A program made the translations under genes and the position numbers. From Osmia lignaria lignaria (lineage: Eukaryota > Arthropoda > Insecta > Hymenoptera > Megachilidae), in the NCBI RefSeq assembly GCF_051020975.1, contig NC_135046.1:3534001-3598000 (forward strand): DNA of 64,000 nucleotides, read 5' to 3'. Of the stretch, positions 25,704-39,155 are shown one piece after another. The number at the start of each line of letters is the position of its first letter. Positions within the stretch are counted from its first letter, which is position 1. Below the pieces are notes generated by a model that was given only the letters and a program-made list of their open reading frames with translations, had not been told where the DNA came from and did not search any database.

Positions 25704-28700
25704 CTGTCCCGGCCTACCTGATTGCCATTTCCGAGAAGCTTCGTTAATATTTAGTCTATAGCTGTGTCTACGGAAAACCTATGACCCCACGCGACCACAG
25801 TTCCACCCGCCGCGCCGCTTTCTTTACCCGCAACCTGATACCACGCATACGGAATGAGGCTGCAGACTGGCGGGCGCATTAGTTGGCAAAGATTGGGCAA
25901 TATGCGGTCGCGTTGCACTTGGCTCATATTGCGGTTGATATGGAAACGTGGCTGGAGGACACGAAGCGATTCCGGGGATTCGCAACTGGTCAGCTTTAAA
26001 AAGGAAAATTGATCTCTGACCCAGCAACCACTTTTTTTCCTTCCACCTTCTGAAGAGGTACGTTCGACGATAAGCGAGGTGTCGATAAAGACGTTCGCAG
26101 CGGATAAAACGATGAATTTTCAATGAACGTCAAGATAGAGAGCCAGACGAATAGATAGGACGGACAGTGTGTCCTTACGTGGCCCTTTACAGAAAATGGT
26201 TGGATCATCTTGAAAAGCGGTCACGTACAGACAAGAATGACCTTGCTGTCGGACCCCACTCAACGAGAACAATTTATTTACGACATCATAAACTAACGCG
26301 TCCAGCATTATTGTACCTGATGATTAACGAATTTCATCCTCTTCCTTCTACACGATGCTCGACTTTATTTCCTGATATTACAGGCATGTAACAAGAAGAA
26401 ACCTGAAGATAATTTAGAAGAGACTACTGTATTATACTGATGGTTTTCACCATCCATAGCGAATGGTCGACGTTAAGGGTTGTATTCAGCAAATTTTGGA
26501 TGTAATTTCACGAAAAAAGAAACAGTCAGCAGAGGAGTCTTTGAAAGGAAAGACCTTGGCTGCCGGCAGGCCACGGTCGTTACGTAGACAATGCCGCCAT
26601 TAATGGTTTAAATCGAATTTAACAGCCTACGAAGCTGCTCCCTGTCTCCGTTACCCTGGATCGAAGTCTCCGACACCCTTTCCTACGTACCTGCCCACCC
26701 TTTACACCGATGCACGACCAATACATTGATCGCGATACCGCGGAGAATTTGATTGCTTTACGGGTTACCCGTGATTAGGTAATCTGCCTGTCTCATCCTG
26801 TGCACCCTAACACTCCCATCGCACCCCTGTAACCTGGTATTGGCCGCGGATTTAACCGAACGATCCTGCCGGATTTACCGTTGATTGTTGTCGCTGTGTA
26901 AGTGCCATTATGATCCGCAAAATATGGCCGATAAGGGTGAATGAATTTGCCAGAGGATGAGCCGTTTACGAATCTGCATGGATCGTTTTGTTCATTCAGC
27001 AATCGAAATGGGGGTAGCTTTATTTTAGAAATTGTGTGTAGGAGTTAGAAGTATACCCGACAAAGTGACAACTCTTGCAGAATCATCTAGTTAAATTTTG
27101 GTGTATTTGGAACGTAAGGTTTCGCTTGAAATTGAGTCGCATCACTAGCCGATAAATTGAACACGTAATGTGCTACGTTATTAGCATACATCCGCGTTTT
27201 GATTGGCTACGGACACAAGTGGTTCGTGCGATCGAATAATTTTACCACTTTATTCCCCGATGAAAACTTCATCGCGTATACAATTCTCGTTTTACGCGTT
27301 CGCAGTGGAAATCATAAATAGAGAACAGAGTTTTTCGTTTCATTTTGAAAAGCAGAGTTTGGCTGGAATATTAAGATTAAGCGGATCGTGGAGATTATAA
27401 TGTCTTGACCCCGAACGCGGGGGCTAAGAAACGACACACCCTCATCGCGCTTATAAATCATTTTATCTTCGTAACGCTACCCCTATGAAGAAAAATGTGC
27501 CGGCTGGTGGAACAGAAAACCCATTAGTTTTTCATTTAGCTGTACCTCCTTTGTTTTGAATTTCGTTACCCTTCGTGTAAAGAAAATACAACAAATTTTC
27601 GGATACCCGCGCATCTCTGATCAACAACAATCACAGATTACGATTGAATTAAACACGGGGAAAATCTTTGAATTCGCAACCCATTATCAAAATGGCGAGG
27701 ATTCGTGAAATATTCGATTCGCGAATTACGGGAGCGTAGATATTGCTTCGTTCCATCGATGATCTATATATACCGTGCTTCCTGCAATGTGTTTCTAGTT
27801 TAATGTACCGCATCGTGGTAGCCCAAACATTTGAAAAATGTATACACCTCCCACCCTGCGATCGATTACGAAGGGGAAGCAGCGTCGCGGCGGTACGTAT
27901 CGACTTTGAAATTTTATCGATTCCCCATCCGCGAGTATGATAATGCCGAAACGACCGGGCAAACTGGATCCTCCTCTTTCCTCCGCCAAACGAACAAACT
28001 TTCAGCTTGCTTCAACTTGTTTGCGACTTCGTTCCTGTTAATCGCGTGATTTATGTGCGACCCGGCTGTTCGTGAATGTGTAAAATCGCAAGAATAACAG
28101 TGTTTCGGTGCGGTGGCTTCTTCTGGCGAGCTTGCAGTTTCAGCTTCTTCAGCTACTGAGAGTATTCTTGTATAAATTCAGGTGAGAGAGTGTTCGAATA
28201 CGTTCATGTACCGGGCATGTCATATACCCCGAGCACGATATTACTCCCTGCCGATCAGAAGGTTGCAATGCATACTGAGTAGCCATTCCTCTTTTCTCTA
28301 TTACACGGTCACCTAGCGTATGTATGTATATAGAATATCAGATTCACGAGTAATAACGAATCTATCACAGCCCTCTCTGTTGTAAACGAACGAGCGTCCA
28401 TCGCGAGTTCGATGCCTGGCGATGGGCAGCGGGGATGAGAAATCGAACGGGGCTTCCTACGCGTTCAATTTTCCTCTATAACTTTGAGACTCATCCTCCA
28501 CCTTGAATGTTAATATCGAAATGGCATTTTGGATGGCGTTGTTTCGTGCGCCAACTTCCTCGTACGTGATTGTTCGAGCAACAGATGTCGACCGATTTCG
28601 GTGCTCGGAAATTGCAGTGATTTTCAAGAAAAGTTTGTTGCGAGTGGCTTTTATCTTGAAATTTTAAAAGATCGCGAGTAATGCAACATTTAGTAACTCC

Positions 28701-31700
28701 ATCGTAATTGCATTCAATTGCCTCCTGCATCCTGCATCCACGCTTCATTCCACAATGAATGTTTCAAGAGAAAAAAGCTCAGAGTTTCAACGAAAAATAT
28801 CTCTGGTCGCACAACATGAATAATTGAACAGACCACTGCTACCCTTTCGCATTAATTCATTGCCCATTAACTTTCTTTCCATCCACAAGAAGCACAGTTT
28901 ACTGAAAGAACATAGTCTGTTTATTTCATCGAAACGTTTCAGAGATGCCGTCAGAACACCTGTTGAATGTCTGTTTATCCTACAAAAAACTATAATCTTC
29001 ATAGTGAATTGCAAATGTACCGTTTGTCGTTTTGCTCTGATAACAGAAAAACTCGATCTTCTCGTGATATTCTGATCCAGTAATGGAAAACATCCTGAAG
29101 AACATTTCAGAAAATGGTTAATCATGGATGACAGTAGGTTGTTATGCAACTCAGCGAGGATCTGAATCAAAAGTTGCCGAACCTTTTTATTTTCCAGCAG
29201 CTCGGAAATCGGAAGTTCGAGCTCGAAGCTCCATTAACATTTTTCAACCGAGCTTGTTACCATTGTTTGAATTTCGAACGAGCTTTCACGCTGCCTTGCA
29301 TTAACGATGAACACGAAAAAATAACAGGTTGGACGTGTAGAATTTTAAATCCTGGCTTGGTTGCGTGCGCGATTTCCGCATTGAAAATCGGCTGAATTTC
29401 GTTAAAAAGAAACACGAAACGGATAATTTTGTAATGGTCGTGCGTTGAATTGCGTATCAGAGAATGGCGTGGATGTTTTACCGAAAAAAAGGCGCAGTTT
29501 GAATAAATGACGAACGCTAACGATCAAAACAAGAGTTCTTTGACCTGTCTTTTCTTGCATGAAATCTTTACAATTCATCGTTAAAAAGTATAACTTTCAT
29601 GCTCCTCAGGGAAATCATGAGAAACACACACGAACACGTTGCATTGCGATAGCAAACGTCAGACGGAACATAAACTCTATGCATCTGCGAGTGGTACACC
29701 GATAGAGAATACTAATGATAACACGGATTTCCCATGTGCCGTTTCTAGTTAGGAAATTCAACGGTAACTTATTTAAAAAATCAACATTTGATGGTTCATA
29801 TGCAAATTTCGTCGAATATTTTTAATGTATAAACAAAGAAATAATTTTGTGTACGCCGAAGTAAAATTATAGTCACTTTGATTCTTTGTAGTCTCGGATA
29901 TCTATAAAATTTGTCCCAGTAGAATATAAAGACTTAACTATTTATTAGTTGATTTATGACTCCATACTTTTCCATCAGAGTCGCGTAAAATCGTCTGAGT
30001 TTTATTTCATCTTCAATGTAGCGGCGATAAATTGCTCAGATTCTCAGCCATGAAAGTTGTCAAAGCCGAAAATTAAATAGAAATTCAGTTGTGTGAACGA
30101 GGTAGTTACGGTCTCTCGACGTTCTTAACAATGTCGCCGAAACGAGTGTAATCTCGTCGACAGGAAATTTAATAAAAACCTCCCTCTTTACGTTCTCGTA
30201 AACGAACGAAACATCGACGATCAGCGATTCACCGGCTACAATTGAATAGCAAGAGTATACATAGTCCTATATCAGGCATGGGCTAACAAACGAAGAAATT
30301 AACCGTGTCTGTCTTATATCATCGAGGGAGAAAATATTCGTCTGTTTCCTGAAAATTCACGCGAGAGAAGTGGTTAAAGGAGAACCCTATCCTCGTTTTT
30401 CATCTCGTCCATTGTCGAGGCACACAATTCAGAAGCCTATTATGGTTGTTACTCTTTCAGGCTGGCAGACAGATGTGTGTATGCGTTGGACAGGATAGTC
30501 GGCAGTGACGTGTTTGTACACCGATACCTACGTTATATTGCGTTCGGTTGTGGTGCAACAAGCGATGCAATATACTGGCTTGCCACCGAGTTCCTCTCGA
30601 TCCTCGCTCCCGCCTACTGTCCTCTCGAAAATCTAGCCACTAGTGTTTATTTACGTCGGTCCATGGCCAAACGATTGCTAGCTTTTTCCTATCCCCTTTC
30701 TTTTTGGGCCCGTGTACATCGAACAATACGATACGTTATTGCGATCCGCGAAATGGGCCACGGCGGCGCGACGCGACGTAACTGAGTTTCGGCCGCGTCC
30801 TTTGTGGCCGCTCCATAAATCATACGCCGCAGGATCGTTTCTCCATACGAGCTTTTCATTGCGCGACCGATTTCGCCGGGGATGATTTGTCGCTAAGGAA
30901 CTGTCTGCCACGGTTCGATGGCAAGCTGCGCTTTCTACCTACCAATTGTATCGGTACGGTACAATATTTAACACGTTCACCGTCGCAGTAGAAATACTCG
31001 TACATAGTCAGACCTAGCTAAGCTTTTTTATCTTGAAAATGGCAACCGGTGTAAATTAGGGTAGCAGGTACAGGTGTGAACGTTATTTCCTCGCGGATAG
31101 GCAACATTTGAGAAAAATAAGCCGGCGAAAAGCAGGAACGAGAGGTAAGCAACTTGATGCAGAAGAGCAATGCTCTTTCTCTTCTCTCTCGTATCGTACT
31201 CGACGGCAACGAATCGAGCCTGGGCTTTATTTATTCATAGAATCTTCCATTCTACCTTCTTCCAGCTTCTTCGCCGAGGCTTTTGTTTAATTAAGCAATC
31301 GGCAAAGTGGCGAGGTGAACCGCTGAAACGTCAAGATTCTTTTCACATGCCGGCACCTTTCTTCCTCAACATCTATCTTGTTAATTACCGCAACTGTGAA
31401 TATTATTTGTTGCCCGAAGGTTTCATTCAAAAAACCAACCGAGCGCTTCAACGTTTCCTGCCGTTAAATCAATGATAAAATTTGTGCCCTTTGAAAGAGG
31501 AAAAAATTATAACGATGCAATAGATATTTTTCACGGTAGAACGGATTCTTCTTTTGTTTCTCCCTCGTAATGATCTGTCTCGACGATGCAAATAATTAAA
31601 TTTCGCTTTACACGCGAGTTACATCGTACTCGTTCGTTTCTCCTCGCTTTTTACCCAAAGATTACAGAAAAAGAAGCAAGAGGATACATTTTCTAATTAA

Positions 31701-32780
31701 AAGGGAAAACGTTAATTGCGTTTTCATTCGCGAATGTAAGCCGACTTCAATTATATTCGTCCGCGGCTATTATTTAACGGCGTATGCGCGATTTGCGGTT
31801 TAATATTACGTATAATGTCAGGCCAATTGTCGCGGCCATGATTTCGCGAAATGCAAAGTAAATTTTGCCATGGAATTCCGGTGCCCTCCGCCGAAATTAC
31901 TACCGTACAGCCGACACTCGCATTGTATTAGTTTCTGAATTATTCCCTCCGAAATACAGAGCAAACCGAGATGGCGAAAAGTCATTTCGTATCACTTTAT
32001 CCTTGTGAGATAAAAAGTAGCGCCGTTAAGTGCAAAATAATACGCTAATATTTTCTGCCAAAAAAAAGGGATTTCATGAGAGAATGTAGCAAGATAAAAT
32101 GGTCAAAAATATCACTGAACCTGTTCTATTATAAATGTAATTATTAATGGTTATGAATGTTTTCAGATTTATTTTTATGTATACTTTATGACAAAACATT
32201 TTTGAAACTTTTTTGAGTAAATACCGTTTATTGTCATGTTATTAACAATTTTAAAAAATTCGTTATGAAAAAAAAGATTGGACCTTTGTTGGGAACGAAC
32301 CTGCGACAAAAAGGTTTCGAACAGTTTCGAAAGTGGATGGTATATATATACCTTCAATTAATCAATTAAATAATTTTCTGTATTGATATATTGCTCTGTC
32401 GAATGCGGAAATATTAAAAATCTCACAATACAGCAACTGTATAAAGGGAAGGCAAAAATTGAAAGCAGTTGTCACGATTTCGCAGAAAATATCTCGACAA
32501 TATCGGTGTTTAATTGACCCCACTAAAAAAACTGAAAGAAATTGAGAATTGTAGTCGTTCAGTATTTAACTGCTGAAACAGTAAAAAACTAGTGGCTCGA
32601 AAACTTCAAAACAAAATCTACATTTTTCGATCATTTTTTTTTTTCATTTTTGATTTTTCACATTTCTTTGCAACGATAAAATCTGAAAAAATTCATAGCC
32701 ATAAATAATCATGCCCAGAATATTTCAAAATTTTTGCATGTCATTAAATAGAAAAAATGTGGTAAAAATCGATAATTCGA

Positions 32781-32823
32781 TTTAACCCTGTAACTATGCT
32801 TTCGATTGAGATAGAGGGTTAAA
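32781..32823. repeat. 9-bp inverted repeat with TTAA ends
   Basis: TTTAACCCT at 32781-32789 and AGGGTTAAA at 32815-32823 are perfect complements across a 25-base spacer. TTAA flanking CCCT...AGGG is the arrangement of piggyBac-like insertions, but at 43 bases this could only be a heavily deleted remnant. It may equally be a chance hairpin. Confidence 0.4.
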
Positions 32824-35800
32824 ACTTTGTACTCAATATTTTCTTTTGGTAAGCTATTGAAAAATGTATTGCCATGTAAAATCGATTCAAAAGCACTTTT
32901 GCTTATCCTGCTACACTACATATTTATAGCGTTCGAATCTTGATCTCAATCTCGAAACCACAAATCAGTAAAATTCTTCTGTATATATACGTTCAAAATC
33001 CGTGCTCCTTCGAACCTGATATCCACCAACATCCCGGGAACCGGAGGTTAAAGTTCGAACGTTGAATCTTGTCAGGCAAGTGCGAAAGGTAGAGACGGAG
33101 AATCTCTAAGATGGGAACAGCATAGCACGAAGTTTACGAGAATCGTCAGCTAATACTAACATGCTCGAGAGTCGAGAGTTTTTTGCAAATTGACGTAAAT
33201 TCCCTGCCACTTCTTTCCCTTCTTTTCCCGTTTTACGATGTACGTGCGTGAAACCGCATTCGCTACAAATAATGTTTTACTACGGTCGTTGACCGGATTT
33301 CAGGACCTCGATCGCCTCAACAATTGCCACCTCTATTCGCATCAAAGTAATTTTTTGACACGTTGATTGTCTCCGAAAAAGGAAATAGTTCGCAAAGCAG
33401 TCGTTTGAATGCTAACGCGGCATTAACATCGACTCTAATTTTCCATATTTCATACGAGTTGCGGTTTCGTCGCGATGCCACTCGCTCTGTGTCAAACTTC
33501 CGGTAGGAAAAATATTACGTACCAGAGATCAAAGCGACAGCCGACAGTTCACTTCTACGCTAATTATACAGTCGCCACAACCGGTGCGCCAGTGCAATGT
33601 GGCTAACACTTCTGATTCAACGGTCACGGTGTTTCTCGATTCGTTTGTACACTAATTAAAGGTAAATTCTACCTCGCGCAGTGAATTTGCTAGATTTGTT
33701 ACAAATGTTCGAAAAATGATTCACGACCAAGTATTCTTATATTTTTTTAATGGAAGTGCGGGGCTATCCTAAAATTGGGGTCGGAAATTTTGGATTTTGG
33801 ACGTGACCCTAAAAGTTCGTCGATCGCTAAATTTGTTTGTAAAGTTCAAAGTATCCGTAATATCTATTTTTAAAAAATAAAAGGAACATAAATTATTGTG
33901 TTAATAAATCCCTGATCGTGACAAAATGATCGTGATTTAACATAGAAATTCGTCAAGCTATAGCGGCGAGATCGGTGATATTTTTGATACCGTTTACCGA
34001 GCGTGCTAGAAGCCTCATAAAATGCAAATGTTGTTAGCATTCCTTTATATTCGCTTATACTTTTGCAATCCTCCCGTTCTATATGTATAGGTATCCGCAC
34101 CTCTCTACACAGGTACGTTCCGCACGTTTGATATTCAAACGCTGAGATTTACGAGCGAATGAAAAATACATATAACCGACGTTGTAACACTTCGTCCACG
34201 TCGCTTTCGATCCGCCACCTTTTCATACGAATAATTTCCAGCCTGCGATTGCTATTCATCTGTCGCGACGTGCTCGCCTGTTTATGAAAGAGAATAACGT
34301 CGTTTGCATGATGATAATAGTTCGATAAACGTTCGACGTGATTATATTTCTACGTTATCTATTCTATACCGATCTCGTGACGACGTTAATTGTTCGGACA
34401 ATTTGATAATATTCGATCGATTTATCCGTGACAAAATTACGTCGAAAGCGTATTTTCGTTCAACTATAACGCGATTATTTCTCTATACACGGAGTATCAC
34501 TATTTTCCCTTGAGAAAAAAAAACGAAAACTTGTCTCGATAATTGTCAGGAAGAGGTAAGAATCAATGTCACTGGAGTGGACAATTGTCATTGTTGTTTC
34601 ACCCACGGCTTTGGCTCGTGCTAGCCGCCAATTCTATGGGATTTGTTCTCGACCACCCCTCTATGCCGCAGGCTTGTTTCAAGTTTAACCCCCTCGTTTC
34701 ATCGGTGTGTATGGTTGTAGCCGAGGATCGGCCACAACGAGCACGTTGTATCGGCGTATAAGCGTCGTAGGTGGGCCACGAGGGTTACCGAGGATGGTAT
34801 GGGAGTGAGATTTACGAGCTATGCGGGATGCGACGTGCACAGGGACGGCCGCGAGAGTGGCTGCCGTGGCCACGACGCCGGCGTCGTTGTGCTTTTTCTA
34901 TAGTTCGGTGATTAAACAGTTTAATATCACAAATACCGGCCTGGACAATACGGCGGCTCGACGGGCTGGTGTGAGTACCCACCCTGGTCCGAAACCACCC
35001 TTTGTTCCCGTTGTTCCTGGTCCATCACCCCCTCCTCTTACCCCACCGGTATTTTTGAGACTCGAATAGTTTGTTTTGCTTTTTCACTGCTTCCTTTTTT
35101 ACGTTTATATTTATTTTTAGAAGGAACCTGACTGCGAATTATTCTCCGGTAGCACTTTCTCATTCAGAGATCTGACATAAAGCGGTACGTTTAAATTTCT
35201 TTTCGATAATGGACGGATACAAACAAGAAACGCGTGTGCACTCGTTTTGTAAGGGAAACGGAATCGTAAAACCCTGGTCGTCATAAAAAGTCGAATCGCT
35301 GAACACGTGAATCAACCGTAGAAATCTCTTTGCTTTGCGTGCAAATAAGAAAGCGGCACGGCGGTGTTCTAGTGGTGCATGGAAAGTTAAATCGGACCCG
35401 TGTTCCTTAAAACTTTATTGTCGTCCTCGTAACTCCGACGGGACAAAAAAATTTTACCACTTCAGTTTCGTGCATTTAAACTATGAACGCGATGGAATTG
35501 TTTTACGCTGTTGCTTGGTATTTCGTTTCCATCGTTTCTTCGCGTTCTCCCTTAAGGTTGAACGTGACCCCGAGAATATTCAAAGGCCTGGCAATCTTAG
35601 AGGCTTCATTCGAGCCGTGAGTAATTCGACCCATAAAATAATTTCGTCGAATTGTTTATAATTTGAAAATTGGGGTAGACGGAGTATTTTGTGAAAGAAA
35701 CGATGATCGCGTGAAGAGGATAGATTCGAAGCGATCGTGTTTTAGGTGGACTTGGAAGAACGGAAAGAACTTGTAACCCTGAAGAAGCTATATTGGTTCG

Positions 35801-36681
35801 CCAAGAAGAGTTACCAAGCCACAATTCATTACGAAAATCGATTCGGTCGCGGTAGTGGCTGATTGGAGATGGTCATTGGATTTCTTCTTGTCCTTCCCTC
35901 CTTTTTTCTTTCTACATCTTCCCTACTTTCATTTCGAACGCTAAATTTGGCTAACGATCGATGTGAAACTATTGCTTTTCCAGTGGAAAGAACTCCTTTA
36001 TTGCTACTGAAGAAATTTCAATTTCGAAACCAATACAAAATCTGTTGATTTTGAAAAATATTGATTCATTTTTTGATGCCATTGGTTGTTAAAGAAAAAC
36101 CAATCAATAAAGGATTCTTCTAATATGTATTTTCTAATTTTTAATTAGTGTTAAGTTATAAAGAGATAATGCTTATCTATTTTATTTGTAGGCAGAAATA
36201 CAAATAATATAGAACTCGAAATGGACAAAAATTTAGTGGCCATGGTGTTACTTATCCGACTGAGCAAATCACCTAGTAAACGCGGACCCTTCAGAAGGGA
36301 ATTCCTGAAATATGTGAAATATTCCAGGAACGACGCGTTTACAATGTGTTCCTCCAGGCTGTATGAGAGATTTCACGTCAAGATTTAAGTACGATCTCTC
36401 TTCCCGAAGAATTTCGTTGATAAAGTTCGACGAACGGTTCATCGTACATATTGTCTTCGCTATTCTAGCGAGAATTTCTCCTTTCACCGGCACGTTGAAC
36501 CCTCTGTTTACTTCAGAATGATTCATAATTTCCGCAAACTGTGCAATGACACACAGTCAACGACGAAACACACGAATTCAGTGCAAACAGCCTGCAAGCA
36601 GAGCCTAAAGCGATACGTTTCGCTTCACGTGTCCTCTCGACGGGATAAATAATTTACACTTTGCCTTGTCGCGAGAGTTTC
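32824..36681. other. intron-like region
   Basis: No gene is recognised. The 34540-35060 block is GC-richer and ends in a proline-rich chance frame. An imperfect hairpin (TTCCTG-AATAT arms) lies at 36302-36330. Otherwise the sequence is plain. Confidence 0.5.
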
Positions 36682-36704
36682 CATCCAACGGCTCACGTTG
36701 GATG
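36682..36704. repeat. perfect 9-bp hairpin
   Basis: CATCCAACG, loop GCTCA, CGTTGGATG. It lies 17 bases from a second hairpin (36722-36753). Confidence 0.75.
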
Positions 36705-36721
36705 TAACAATCTATCGTTTT

Positions 36722-36753
36722 CAAAATAACATTCAATCTGAATGTTACTTTTG
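36722..36753. repeat. 14-bp hairpin with one bulge
   Basis: CAAAA then TAACATTCA, loop ATC, TGAATGTTA, a bulged C, then TTTTG. Nine inner and five outer base pairs form around a three-base loop. It is short for an animal microRNA precursor, so a small structured element or decayed palindrome is more likely. Confidence 0.7.
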
Positions 36754-38025
36754 CTACGAAAACACACCCGCATCTTCTAAAAATTAGAGGAAAAATCGAA
36801 ACAGCTCTGCCTGATGACGTTTGATTTTCTTTTTTATTTCAATTTTCAACAGATCACAGCCCTTATCGAAGAAATAAGAAACCGATCCATATTCTCACCT
36901 TCTCTGTAACAGTTTTTCTGCAAATACATTGTGTCCCCATAAAATCCTTATACAACGGCTTACGTGATCCATGGGGATCGCTTTGAGTCAGTTGGATCCA
37001 CGGAATTCGGATTTAAAAACCTTGCAATTCGTCCATCAAGCCGACGCTTTGCGTGGCTACAATTTCGGCCAAAAAGTCGGTCCGCCTGTCGGCGCGTACG
37101 TGTGCGCTTTCGGCGGAAAAACGGTGGCTCCCGGAATATTCGTATAAACGCGAGCAAAGGTTGCAGATGTAGATTGTTAACGGGAGCTCAATCAACGTAC
37201 ATATATGGGCGTGACGTGAGCACCAGGTGATGGAACGACACGGTGAAAAGCGAAGAGGTAGAGAAAGAGGAAGCGGAACACAGAGGAAAATGGAGGGGCG
37301 TTCCGTGTGACCGCTAGATTAGTTTTGTTCGAGGCAATTTGAATTTAGATTAGTTGTCGCAAATTGTCGCGACCGATCGTCCCGCGCCGATGGAACACGC
37401 GTTACCCTCGCGCCGGTTATTTCTCCGCGACTCTCTTTGTATTTACACCGCAATCCGCTTTGGCTTGCATACATAGAACGTCGAAAAAAACGCATTAAAG
37501 AAAGATGAACGAAAGGACAGTAAGGGGAAAACGATGGAAGTCGAACCGGAGGAATTATAATTTAACAGGAGACTACCTCTGCGAAAATATTCAACAGTTT
37601 TGTTAAGCCGGGCTTCAACAAGGTTTCCGGAAATTTATTTTGAATTGAATGTACTTCGTGAACCGAGGAATCGTAACTCCGCTCTATTATTTTAACGTCA
37701 TAAAAAAAAGAATCAACTGTCAGTCCTGTATCGATCGTCCTCATTAACAACCCAAACGATGTTGATTCCGAATACGATCGCGAGCGAGCAAAAAAGGCGA
37801 CGAAGAAACGGGCAGGACAGCAGACTAGAAACTAAAAGAACTTTAAAGTCAGTCGTGCCGGGTATCCCCAAAGAGGAAGCTTTCTTTCCACACGTACGCA
37901 ATCGAGGGTGGTGGCGGGTGAAGGCCAAAAGAAACTAAAAAAAAACAAAGAGAAGGAGAAAGAGGTCGGTGGTCGACAGAGGCGCAAAGGTGGAAGGCGA
38001 AAGAGGAAGAGGAGGAAACGAGAGG
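36754..38025. other. non-coding stretch upstream of the candidate plus-strand gene
   Basis: Mixed composition. From about 37925 it becomes strongly purine-rich on the plus strand (GA-rich leader) up to the candidate start codon at 38026. No upstream exon is evident: there is no pyrimidine-rich acceptor directly before the purine tract. Confidence 0.45.
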
Positions 38026-38525
38026 ATGAGAGAGCTCCGAGTATTTCGCCAACTTGGTAAGCCGAGTCGAGATCGCTCGCGTGAGGATTTCTCCTCAAGG
38101 AACACCCTCTTCTTTCATTCTTTCTTTCTTTCTCTTGTACAGCTTTCTTCCGCCACAGAAGCGAGTTTTTCGCGAGCAGATTAAGGATCCCGGATGCCGA
38201 GGCTAGACGACAGCAGTTGCATCGCAGTCGCGCGTTTAACTTCCGTCGACCAACAGGAAAAAGAGAGGAAAATGAAAGCGGTACCGGTGATAGCGACGAA
38301 AACTGCTTCGCCGGGAAGTGGCGTTATTTTGAATCCGATCGAACTACCCTTGCTAAGGAACGGTTATGCGAAAAAGTGGTGCTGTTTTCCGAGAAAGATC
38401 CCGGCTATGTTTACGGGCCGGATACCAGGAAACTCGAATGGGAAACAGATACCGTCGATTCCTGGCACAATCGAACGGTAATGGAAAATCGTTTCGTTCC
38501 CCGAAGACGAACATACGCTTGCTAA
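38026..38525 (+). CDS. candidate two-exon gene, 137 aa, unknown function
   Basis: Exon 1 starts with ATG at 38026 (A at -3) and ends at 38056 in a consensus-like donor, CTTG|GTAAGC. Intron 1 is 86 bases, a usual size for a short insect intron, and ends in a long pyrimidine tract containing TTTC repeats followed by TTGTACAG (38142). Exon 2 begins at 38143. Joining them (phase 1) continues straight into an otherwise open frame that runs to TAA at 38523-38525. The unspliced frame, and the next acceptor at 38158, give early stops or a different frame, so the junction is informative. The product has a basic N-terminal half (many R, H and Q) and an acidic, aromatic C-terminal part with stretches such as GDSDENCFAGKWRYFE and SEKDPGYVYGPDTRKLEWE; the codons there favour purine-first triplets. 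There is no signal peptide or membrane segment and I recognise no domain. A weak donor at 38478 (ACG|GTAATG) could extend it to further exons. A second frame on the same strand (38194-38481) is also open, a caution against over-reading. It lies in opposite orientation inside the presumed first intron of the minus-strand gene. Confidence 0.42.
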
Positions 38526-39155
38526 GTTGAAACTTTTCTCGATTGATTCCTGTGGTTGCGAGAATGCTCGTATAAAATTAAACAAACTCACCGTTTCACC
38601 CCATAAATCCACTCGGTGATTTTATAAGATAAGTCTCGTCAGTCAGTTTTCCCTATTGTTCGCCCTTGGTTTTCCACCCCAGACGGTTTTTCCTGAAACG
38701 ACTGTAGAATAGAGGGAACAGACATTCGACCCATGGGAGGAGGTGGACGCGGAATAAGGAGAACGGAGAGAACGTCCAATGACTGAGCCATGATCAAAGA
38801 TAATTTCCGTTCAAAGATTAAGGATTACTCCCGTGGGCCACGTGGCCCGTCTAGGAATCAAAGTCCGTCGAAATATAAAATGCATGAAGCGAGAATCCCT
38901 GGGGGGTACGTGAAACCCTCTGTGCCTGTGCCTTCGAACGTGTACGAAACCCGTATACCGGTCTTTCCTTCCTATCACCCTTCGGCAGGGGTGCGTTCCC
39001 GATGTACACGCACGTACGAGCACGCGGAATGAGTATTGTACGTTTCCTGGAAATAATAGGGGTTGTGGTTGAAAATCCTAATGTTCTGTGCTTCGATTTT
39101 TTTAATTCAAAAATGTTTAAACATTTTTATCGATACAAAGAAATCTTTTTCAAGC
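38526..39155. other. no gene recognised
   Basis: Short intergenic-like stretch after the candidate gene. I see no clear polyadenylation signal cluster and no repeat with defined ends. Confidence 0.45.

Larger units (their letters stand above)
23251..32780. other. intron-like or intergenic region
   Basis: No gene is recognised. The 24059-24608 block is open on both strands (158 codons minus, 142 codons plus); neither product has a known domain, and the minus frame translates a TCC microsatellite (24417-24430) as polyglutamate. The 25500-25850 block is C-rich with E-box-like palindromes, annotated separately. The remainder is ordinary AT-rich sequence. Confidence 0.5.

Noticed and set aside
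25525..25761. 78-codon plus-strand frame in the C-rich island
   Set aside because: Its T/H/P/R-rich product follows from the local C-rich repeats and it lacks splice signals.
28363..28383. TATCACAGCC start, as in the miR-2/miR-13 family
   Set aside because: The upstream 80 bases do not hold a complementary arm, so no precursor hairpin forms.
30273..30291. CAGGCATGGGCTAAC, similar to a hAT terminus
   Set aside because: A single short match with no second end, no subterminal similarity and no target duplication.
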